A stretch of DNA of 64,000 nucleotides from Bog-473 sp963704355 (lineage in GTDB: Bacteria > Actinomycetota > Acidimicrobiia > Acidimicrobiales > RAAP-2): assembly GCA_963704355.1 (NCBI GenBank), contig OY969891.1, positions 124,001 to 188,000 of the forward strand, given 5' to 3'. How positions within the stretch are numbered: position 1 is the stretch's first letter; each line of letters begins with the position of its first letter. Under the pieces are notes generated by a model, which was given only the letters and a program-made list of their open reading frames with translations, made no database searches and was not told the origin of the DNA. Position numbers and translations under genes: made by a program. Below are positions 55,822 to 64,000 of the stretch, piece after piece.

Positions 55822-55848
55822 GTTGAGTCCCAGCCAGTGGTGTATGAG
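55822..55848. repeat. IS terminal inverted repeat, left
   Basis: Begins GTTGAGTCCCAGCCAGTGG; it pairs with the complement of the right end, GTCAAGCCCCAACGAGTGG, continuing through TGTAYGAG. Confidence 0.85.
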
Positions 55849-55939
55849 CAGGTGAGCTGAGGGACCATCCCCCAGACGCGACGGTCACCGCGTCAACCTC
55901 AAGAAGAAGTTCCAACACAACAACTTGAGGAGGATCACG

Positions 55940-57214
55940 GTGACTGTCCCTACCACTATCGACGCGGGCGCATGGCTTAGCAAGCACCTGGAGTCCGATG
56001 ACCCCGACCTGCTGCGGGCGATGCTCAAGGCCTTCGCCGAGGCGCTCATGAGTGCCGAGGCCTCGATGCAGTGCAACGCCGCCTATGGCGAGCGCAGCGA
56101 CGAGCGGACGAACCGGCGCAACGGCTACCGGGTGCGGCCCTGGGACACCCGGGCGGGCACGATCGAGGACCTGGCGGTCCCCAAGCTCCGGCAGGGCGTG
56201 TACTCGCCCGAGTTCTTGCTCCAGCCGCGCCGGCGCGCCGAGCAGGCCCTCGTGGCGGTGATCTGCCAGGCCTATGTGAGCGGGGTCTCGACGCGCCGGG
56301 TCGACGACTTGGTCAAGGCGCTCGGGATCGAGGGGATCTCCAAGTCCGAGGTCTCGAGGATCGCGGCCGAGCTCGACACCGTGGTCGCCGAGTTCCGAGA
56401 GCGCCCGCTCGAGGACGGCCCCTATCGCTACCTGTGGATCGACGCGCTGACCCAAAAGGTCCGCGAGGGCGGCCGGGTGGTGAACGTCTCGGCCGTGATC
56501 GCCACCGCCGTCAACGCCGAGGGCCGGCGCGAGGTCGTCGGTTTCGACATCGTCACCACCGAGGACACCGCCGCCTGGACGGCCTTCTTGCGCTCGCTCG
56601 TCGCCCGGGGGCTCAGCGGGGTCGAGCTCGTCATCTCCGACGCCCACGGGGGCATCAAGGCCGCCATCGAGACCGTGCTCTCGGGCTCGTCGTGGCAGCG
56701 CTGCCGCACGCACTTCATGGCGAACTTCGCCGGCCGCGTGCCCAAGACCTCGTGGCCGATGGTGGCGACCCTGGTGCGTTCGGTGTTCGAACAGCCCGAG
56801 CGCGACGCCGTGTGGGAGCGGCTCGGCGACGTCGTCTCCAAGCTCACCGAGACCGGGTTCGTCGACGCGGCGACCTACCTCCTCGACGCGGCGGATGACA
56901 TCTTGGCCTTCAGTGCCTTCCCCGTCGAGCACTGGCCCAAGATCCGATCCAATAATCCACAAGAGCGGCTCAACAAAGAGATCCGCCGGCGCACCGACGT
57001 CGTGGGCATCTTCCCGAATCGCCAAGCGGTCATCCGCCTCGTCGGCGCCATCTTGGCCGAGCAGTCCGACGAGTGGGCCCTCGGCAAGCGCTATATCGGG
57101 CCCGAGTCGTTGCGCGCGCCGCGCTACGAGGATCGAAGCGAGTTCGATCCGAGGCCAGCCATCGACGCGCCGAGCGTCGATGGCGAGAGGAGGGAGCCAT
57201 TGACCGTCGAGTAG
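55940..57214 (+). CDS. IS256-family (Mutator-type) transposase
   Basis: A 424-residue transposase. GTG 55940 is chosen because AGGAGG ends 6 nt before it; a TTG at 55925 would lie upstream of this site. The DDE residues fall at D168 (YLWIDALTQKV), D234 (LVISDAHGGIKAAI) and E342 (NNPQERLNKEIRRRTDVVG), almost the same numbers as D167, D233 and E341 of IS256. The full length suggests an active enzyme. Confidence 0.95.
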   Translation: MTVPTTIDAGAWLSKHLESDDPDLLRAMLKAFAEALMSAEASMQCNAAYGERSDERTNRRNGYRVRPWDTRAGTIEDLAVPKLRQGVYSPEFLLQPRRRAEQALVAVICQAYVSGVSTRRVDDLVKALGIEGISKSEVSRIAAELDTVVAEFRERPLEDGPYRYLWIDALTQKVREGGRVVNVSAVIATAVNAEGRREVVGFDIVTTEDTAAWTAFLRSLVARGLSGVELVISDAHGGIKAAIETVLSGSSWQRCRTHFMANFAGRVPKTSWPMVATLVRSVFEQPERDAVWERLGDVVSKLTETGFVDAATYLLDAADDILAFSAFPVEHWPKIRSNNPQERLNKEIRRRTDVVGIFPNRQAVIRLVGAILAEQSDEWALGKRYIGPESLRAPRYEDRSEFDPRPAIDAPSVDGERREPLTVE

Positions 57215-57280
57215 AATTGGTGCAAAGGTCGGCAATCAACCGGCCGCGAGGATTGACGCGGATGGCCGCGCATCACGAGC

Positions 57281-57307
57281 CTCGTACACCACTCGTTGGG
57301 GCTTGAC
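57281..57307. repeat. IS terminal inverted repeat, right
   Basis: Complementary partner of 55822-55848; ends with GGGGCTTGAC directly before the second target duplication copy. Confidence 0.85.
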
Positions 57308-57316
57308 CGAGACGCA
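57308..57316. repeat. Target-site duplication, right copy
   Basis: CGAGACGCA, identical to 55812-55820. Confidence 0.9.
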
Positions 57317-58145
57317 CCTGAAGTTCGCTCGACGGGCGCGGGAGGCTGGCGAACAGACGACTGCGAGGGAACTCCTCGAAAAGGGTTTGGCACTCTGGCG
57401 AGGACCCGCTTTGGGCGACATAACGAGAGAGCTCAACCGACTGACGGCCGGAGAACGCCTCGATGAGCTCCGTCGTGTGGCAGTTGAGGATCTTCATGCC
57501 ATCCGAATGGAGATGGGTGTCGATAACGAACTGGTCGCGGACATGGAGCTTGCGGTTTCAGAGCAGCCGCTGCGGGAGCGGCGCTGGGCTCAACTGATGA
57601 CGGCGCTCTATCGCAGCGGCCGTCAAGCCGACTCTCTGCGTGCGTTTCGTCGCCTCCAAGAGCACCTGGCCCTTGAGCTGGGGATCGAACCCTCGGCCGA
57701 ACTTGCACGGCTTGAACATGCCATCCTGCTCCAGGATCCGGCGCTCCTCGCGGTTGGACCGGATGCCGACCACGGCAGTGGGCGGCGGAATTCGATCGTC
57801 ATCCCAGTGGCTTACATCCCTACGCTCAAGCAGACCGAGCCCGCAGACACCCAGTTTTCGCTCCAAGACGGGCACCTCACCATCGGTCGACAGGCCGATA
57901 ATGACGTAGTTCTGCAGGCTGACATGCGAGTCTCGCGGCATCACGCCATGATTCAGGAGCGCGAGAGCGAGTGGGTCCTTAGAGACCTTCGCAGCCGCAA
58001 TGGCACGCTCCTCAACGGGGAGCGGATCACCGACAGTATTCTGCGGAGTGGAGACCAGATCGAGATCGGTGACGCCATCTTTCACTTCATCGTCGAGGAG
58101 GATCCCATGGCGACCATCGCCGGTACGAGGGCGCCCGATAGGTGA
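57308..58145 (+). pseudogene. 3' fragment of EmbR-like BTAD-FHA regulator
   Basis: Continues the interrupted gene: after the duplication the frame reads HLKFARRAREAGEQTTAREL, the BTAD domain (LALWRGPALGD, LRERRWAQLMTALYRSGRQADSLRAFRRL), then an FHA domain: LTIGRQADNDVVLQADMRVS, SRHHAMIQE and RSRNGTLLNGERI, which keep the phosphothreonine-binding R, S, H and N. Winged helix-BTAD-FHA is the EmbR layout. Without the insertion the whole protein would be 382 residues (EmbR is about 388). A start for separate translation of this piece is not evident, though a TTG at 57303 is in frame. Confidence 0.9.
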
Positions 58146-58288
58146 AGCACGTGATCCGCGCTCGGAATGGCTTTCTCGTCCGAGTCGGGACTCGGCGCAC
58201 TTGGTCGCCACCGTCCTTGCCCACTGGGTAACCGTCGCAGGCCGGCTGTCGTCGCGTCACCGGGAATGAGGGCGCAGTCCCGGGCGCG

Positions 58289-59206
58289 TCAGCCCGCGGG
58301 CTTGCGCGCCATCACCGCCAGCAGCAGGCACTGCTCCGCCGCGGCGAACACCCCCGGATGCGCGCTCGCCTCGGCCTCGTCGAACGTCTTCGACTCCACG
58401 CCGGCGCGCATGAGGTTGAGCCCCTTGCACTCGGTCACCTCGAAGCCGGCCCGCTCCAACTTGCGCACGAGCTCCTCCGCCGAGTACTCGATCTTGTGGT
58501 CGTGGTTCATCGGTGCATCCGAGCGCAGACGCCACGCCGGCCCATTCGGTGTGTCCAGGCAGAACCACCCTCCGGGAGTGAGCACTCGGAACGCCTCGCG
58601 CACGACGGTGTCGCCGTCGGCCTCGGTGACGTGCTCAATCGACTGCCCGCTGTACACGAGGTCGAACGACGCGTCGTCATAGCGGCCGAGGTCGACCATG
58701 GAGTGGAACGCGAACTCGACCGGGCCTAGCTCGGACATCACCGGCTCGCCGCTCGATCCACCCTGGTAGATCTCGTCGCGCTCGCCGACGGGCAGGTCCA
58801 CCACGACGAGCCGCTCGAAGGGGTACGGATAGCCCAGGTGCACCAGGGCGCCGTCGGGCAGTCCCTGGTGCGTGCCACCGAGGTCGAGGATGCGGGCTGC
58901 CGGCGGCAGCCCCGTGACGAAGTCGCTTCGGCTCACGTGCATGGAGAGAAGCACGTTCTCAATCGGCACCTCGCGCCGGAACTCCTCAGAATGCGCCAAC
59001 GCCTCGGCGACCCCACGCCGGGACAGGTCCCCGCTGGCCAGCTTGCGCGTGTAGTCGTCCGCTCCCGCGCCGTCGGGCTCCCGATCGAGGATCACGTTGA
59101 AGGCCAGGCGCACCGACTGCTTGGGCGGCAGGTAGCGGAAGGGCACGGTCGGCACGAAACGGTCGAAGACGCGGTACGCCCGTCGCTTCCATCCACTGGT
59201 TGGCAT
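58289..59206 (-). CDS. SAM-dependent methyltransferase with N-terminal DUF4214-like region
   Basis: A 305-residue protein. Residues 25-80 read like DUF4214 (AFNVILDREPDGAGADDYTRKLASGD, ALAHSEEFRREV; quoted in parts). The methyltransferase core is in 105-290: ARILDLGGTHQGLP, VVDLPVGERDEIYQ, FDLVYSGQSIEHV and VLTPGGWFCLDTPNGP. DUF4214 often accompanies glycan or surface-layer enzymes, so a carbohydrate or lipid methylation role is possible. Confidence 0.85.
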   Translation of the reverse strand: MPTSGWKRRAYRVFDRFVPTVPFRYLPPKQSVRLAFNVILDREPDGAGADDYTRKLASGDLSRRGVAEALAHSEEFRREVPIENVLLSMHVSRSDFVTGLPPAARILDLGGTHQGLPDGALVHLGYPYPFERLVVVDLPVGERDEIYQGGSSGEPVMSELGPVEFAFHSMVDLGRYDDASFDLVYSGQSIEHVTEADGDTVVREAFRVLTPGGWFCLDTPNGPAWRLRSDAPMNHDHKIEYSAEELVRKLERAGFEVTECKGLNLMRAGVESKTFDEAEASAHPGVFAAAEQCLLLAVMARKPAG

Positions 59207-59259
59207 CGCACCATTCTGGCCGGTGGCGTCGCACCGCCCCGACGCCTGGGCCCGGACGC

Positions 59260-59313
59260 GAAGCGCTCCGGACCGGTCACCCGAGGGAGTCGCGGGGACC
59301 GTCCGGAGGCTTC
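59260..59313. terminator. Terminator hairpin downstream of recA
   Basis: GAAGC plus CTCCGGACCGGTC (59260-59278) pairs with GACCGTCCGGAG plus GCTTC (59297-59313), about 17 bp with two bulged bases and an 18-nt loop. It lies 20 bp after the recA stop. Confidence 0.72.
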
Positions 59314-59334
59314 GATGCCGTGAGGGCGGGGTGG

Positions 59335-61479
<2,145 letters not shown>

Positions 61480-61525
61480 TCCTCTCTCTCCTCTGTGTGC
61501 TCTCCGACCTGCGGCCAGCTCGATC

Positions 61526-61542
61526 GTCGCTGTGTCAGCGAC
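61526..61542. promoter_or_regulatory. 7-3-7 palindrome in the recA leader
   Basis: GTCGCTG-TGT-CAGCGAC lies 47 bp before recA. It could be a leader hairpin or a second regulatory site. Confidence 0.4.
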
Positions 61543-61593
61543 CCTACGGCGGAGGTGTGACGGGCCCACCAGCTGGCCCTGTTCGTCAGCATA

Positions 61594-61609
61594 ACGAACA
61601 CGTGTTCGT
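61594..61609. promoter_or_regulatory. LexA (SOS) box upstream of recA
   Basis: ACGAACACGTGTTCGT is a perfect dyad containing CGAACACGTGTTCG, an exact fit to the actinobacterial SOS consensus CGAACRNRYGTTCG. A leftward -10-like TATGCT follows it. It should place recA under LexA control, and perhaps also affects the rightward gene at 61764. Confidence 0.92.
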
Positions 61610-61763
61610 ATGCGGTGGACCCTCCTCGTGTCCGCGACCGGTCGTCTCAGAACGGTCGGCCGAGCCCGCGCGCCGCCACCGAATCGGATCCCACGCGACC
61701 GGGTCGCGCCCGCAGCGTGCGATGCTGGCGGGTCCCCCGGCGGGTTGTGGAAAGAGGAGAAGG

Positions 61764-62501
61764 GTGGAGTTCGCACGAAGGCTGGCCGTTGGCACCCTGG
61801 CTGCCGCGGCGGCCGCCGCGCTGTCCTCGGTCACCCCGGCCGCGGCGGCCTCCCACCCCAGCCTCGACGCAGCGACGCTGTACCACGACGCGATCGTCAC
61901 CACCCACTCGTGGTCGGTGCACTACGTCTCGTCCTCGACCGAGTCCCAGGTGTCGCTGTACGAGACCGGCGACGCCGGTCCGGCGTCGGGCACGCAGACG
62001 GTGCTGACCGGAAAGGGGAACCTCGACGACGCGATCACCATCTACGTGATCGGCGGCATCACCTTCGTGAAGGGAAACGTCGGTGGGCTCGAGGTCCTGG
62101 CCGGGCTCAACGCGGCCCAGGCCGTCGTCGCGTCGAATCGCTGGATCGACTTCTCGACTGACAGCTCCGCGTTCGCGGCGGTGGTCACCGGGGTCCGCTC
62201 GCACGACGTGGCGAGCGAGCTCGAACTCAAGGGGCCGCTCAGCCTCGGCCACTCCCGCACGCTCGACGGGGTCACCGTGGACGCCATCGAGGGCACCCAG
62301 ACCGGCGCCAAGCACCGGTCGGTGCACGTCGTCCTCTACGTCCGGGCCAACGGGACCCACGTGCCGGTAGAGGAAGACTCAGTTGACGCCCAGGGAAAGA
62401 CCACCTCGGCCCTGCACGTGATCTACTCCCATTGGGGCGAGACGGTGCGTCCGCAGGCCCCGTCGGGGGCGCTGCCGCTCGGGCCCGTCAGCGCCGTGTG
62501 A
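61764..62501 (+). CDS. Secreted protein, paralogue of the next gene
   Basis: A 245-residue protein, GTG 61764 with GAGGAGAAGG upstream. Signal peptide with cleavage near TPAAAASHP. The mature part (LTGKGNLDDAITIYVIGG, FVKGNVGGLEVLAG, LELKGPLSLG) is beta-rich, resembling LppX/LprG-type lipid-carrier folds, but it has no lipobox Cys. It is a tandem paralogue of the following gene (shared pattern of 'G..L...' strands and WLSF/WIDF). Confidence 0.78.
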   Translation: MEFARRLAVGTLAAAAAAALSSVTPAAAASHPSLDAATLYHDAIVTTHSWSVHYVSSSTESQVSLYETGDAGPASGTQTVLTGKGNLDDAITIYVIGGITFVKGNVGGLEVLAGLNAAQAVVASNRWIDFSTDSSAFAAVVTGVRSHDVASELELKGPLSLGHSRTLDGVTVDAIEGTQTGAKHRSVHVVLYVRANGTHVPVEEDSVDAQGKTTSALHVIYSHWGETVRPQAPSGALPLGPVSAV

Positions 62502-62643
62502 GCATGCGGTGTGAGCGCGCTGTGTGCCCATACCCCCGGATGCCGAGGCCCCATGCGGCCCCAGACGTGCGAGGATGTCTCGCCCCTCATACGAGCCCGC
62601 TGATCGCCTCACGCGTCGCCGGGCCCCCAGGAGAGTGAACACC

Positions 62644-63439
62644 ATGCGCCCCCTTTTCGTTCGCAGCGCCGCGGCCTCCATCGGCCTGGCCGCGCTCAGC
62701 CCGCTCGCCTTGGCGGTGGCCGGATCTTCCCCGGCCGGAGCCGCGTCGACGCCGGCCCAGAGCAGCGCCCAGTCCGAGTACCAGGCCGCCATCAAGGCCA
62801 CCGGAAGCCAGGGGGTGCACTTCGTCTCGAAGGCGAGCCAGGGCGGCGTCAGCATTCGCGTCGTCGGTGACACCGGCGCCACCTCGGGCGCGCAGACGCT
62901 CACCGTGACGAACGGCAAGCTCACCGAGCACGTCTCCTCGACGGTGGTCGGCTCGACCGGGTACGTGAACGCGAAATTCGACGGCCCTCCACGACGTCAT
63001 CGGGCTGACCTCGAGCCAATCGAACAAGTACGCCAACAAGTGGCTCTCCTTCCCCACCTCGAACACGGGCCTCGACGAGCTGGTGAGCGGGCTGCTGAAC
63101 TCGCAGATCTCCACCGAGCTCGAGATGAGCGGTCCCTACAGCTTCGGCAGCGCCACGACGATCGGCGGGCAGCACGTCATTGCGATTCGCGGGAATGTGA
63201 GCACCAGCAGTGGGACCAAGGTGCCGGTCATCCTCTACGTCCCGTCCTCGGGCAAGCCCAGGCCGATCGAAGAGGTGACCAACCCCGGGGCCTCGTCGAA
63301 AACCTCCTCTATCCACGGCACCGTGACCTTCGCCAATTGGGGCGAGAAGACCTCGGAGAAGGCACCGTCTCACACCGTCTCGCTCCTCAAGGTGGCCCCG
63401 CCGTCCACGTCGGGCACCACCTCGACCACGGCGGGCTAA
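62644..63439 (+). CDS. Secreted paralogue with apparent frameshift
   Basis: Starts at ATG 62644 with AGGAG upstream. The signal peptide is MRPLFVRSAAASIGLAALSP to GAAS. The frame reads to TGYVNAKFD near 62982, then continues in the next frame from LHDVIGLTSSQSNKYANKWL to the stop at 63439. One surplus base lies in ACGGCCCTCC (62981-62990). The joined protein parallels the preceding gene over its length. Sequencing error or pseudogene. Confidence 0.75.
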
Positions 63440-63442
63440 CCC

Positions 63443-63943
63443 GTGGCGCCCCGCCTGGAGGCCGCGGCGGGCGACATTACGAGCGAACGCGTCGACGCCG
63501 TTGTCAATGCGGCGAACCGCCAGCTCCGCGGCGGGGGCGGGGTCGACGGCGCCATCCATCGAGCCGCGGGCGCCGAGCGTCTGCAGGCAGCCTGCCGCGC
63601 CCACGGCGAATGCCCTCCTGGTCAGGCGTTCGTCACCGCCGGCTTCGACCTGCACGCCCGCTTCATCATCCACACGGTCGGACCCGTCTGGCACGGCGGG
63701 ACATCGGGCGAGCCCGAGACCCTGGCCTCGTGCTATCGCACCAGCCTGGCCGAGGCCGACGCCGTCGGGGCCCGTTCCGTCGCGTTCCCGGCCATCTCCA
63801 CCGGCGTCTACGGCTACCCGCCCGAGCAGGCGGCCGAGGTGGCCGTGACGGCCGTGCGCGCGGCCGACACCGAGGTGGCCCTGGTGCGCTTCGTCGCCTT
63901 CGACGGCGCCACGCTCGAGCACTACACGCGGCTGCTGGGCTGA
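63443..63943 (+). CDS. Macrodomain protein (O-acetyl-ADP-ribose deacetylase-like)
   Basis: A 166-residue macrodomain starting at GTG 63443, 4 bp after the previous stop: GDITSERVDAVVNAANRQL, GGGGVDGAIHRAAG, and FPAISTGVYGYPPEQAAEVA. All ADP-ribose-binding loops are present. It removes ADP-ribose or its acetyl ester (family knowledge). Confidence 0.93.
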   Translation: MAPRLEAAAGDITSERVDAVVNAANRQLRGGGGVDGAIHRAAGAERLQAACRAHGECPPGQAFVTAGFDLHARFIIHTVGPVWHGGTSGEPETLASCYRTSLAEADAVGARSVAFPAISTGVYGYPPEQAAEVAVTAVRAADTEVALVRFVAFDGATLEHYTRLLG

Positions 63944-63959
63944 AGCCCCGCCCCGGCGG

Positions 63960-64000
63960 TCAGTCGCCCGGGGACGTGAGGTCGTAGACCGTGGTCCCGC
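63960..64000 (-). CDS. C-terminal end of a gene entering from the right edge (partial)
   Basis: The minus strand reads GTTVYDLTSPGD followed by TGA at 63962-63960. Only 12 residues are visible and the family cannot be told. Confidence 0.35.
   Translation of the reverse strand, partial: GTTVYDLTSPGD

Larger units (their letters stand above)
55821..57307 (+). mobile_element. IS256-family insertion sequence, 1487 bp
   Basis: Bounded by imperfect 27-bp terminal inverted repeats (55822-55848 and 57281-57307, 21 of 27 matching, core AGTGGTGTA) and a 9-bp direct repeat. One extra A lies between the left duplication and the repeat. It carries a single intact transposase gene and looks recent. Confidence 0.93.

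Noticed and set aside
55649..57235. 528-codon minus-strand frame across the IS
   Set aside because: Antisense of the transposase, which carries the DDE triad in the other direction.

Overview
The window is 64 kb of GC-rich chromosomal DNA from an actinobacterium. Evidence: three luciferase-like F420-type oxidoreductases, a CYP51-ferredoxin operon laid out like that of mycobacteria, an EmbR-like regulator, an actinobacterial LexA/SOS box at recA, frequent GTG starts, and several genes whose -10 box sits 6-8 nt before the start codon (leaderless transcripts). A deep actinobacterial lineage such as Acidimicrobiia is a guess only; no rRNA is present.

Left part (1-8880): an apparent genomic island with defence-type content. 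Three overlapping minus-strand genes encode a protein of unknown function, a DUF559/Vsr-like nuclease fused to an SF2 helicase, and a large second unknown protein that runs off the left edge. Next come an SMC/RloC-like ATPase with a CxxC hook, a 62-aa protein, and a divergent XRE-nucleoside-deoxyribosyltransferase-like protein under its own palindrome. The island ends at a perfect 3' half of a tRNA-Lys(UUU) gene lacking a 5' half, which is the usual mark of a tRNA-site integration. No integrase is inside the window.

9-29 kb: core-type genes dominated by signalling. There are two class III nucleotide cyclases (one on an AAA/tetratricopeptide scaffold coupled to a DUF2236 protein, one built on a response regulator), two further response regulators, a NarL-type histidine kinase coupled to an ABC ATPase, a cyclic-nucleotide-binding protein and a metallo-beta-lactamase-fold hydrolase. 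Oxidoreductases, a hydrolase and secreted proteins follow.

29-37 kb: exported proteins (NHL repeat protein, Tat-exported GH78 rhamnosidase, a large secreted protein, a TAP-like lipoprotein hydrolase) and a NERD-domain protein. 37-46 kb: a seven-gene minus-strand operon (SnoaL-like, ferredoxin, CYP51, SDR, second P450, TetR, unknown) diverges from a four-gene plus-strand operon (CMD-like, enoyl-CoA hydratase, LLM oxidoreductase, amidohydrolase) around one TetR-type palindrome, so this is probably one regulated catabolic or sterol/terpenoid unit. 46-52 kb: hemolysin III, serB and acyltransferase genes, then exported proteins.

52-58 kb: a PknH/EmbR-like pair. A membrane Ser/Thr kinase carries an extracellular hydrolase fold without its catalytic residues. 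It is followed by a BTAD-FHA regulator split by an IS256-family element with a 9-bp target duplication, from which the original reading frame can be rebuilt exactly. 58-64 kb: methyltransferase, recA with a 362-residue LAGLIDADG intein, two paralogous secreted proteins and a macrodomain protein. Two genes (CYP51 and the second secreted paralogue) carry an apparent +1 shift in GC-rich runs, either decay or sequence error.
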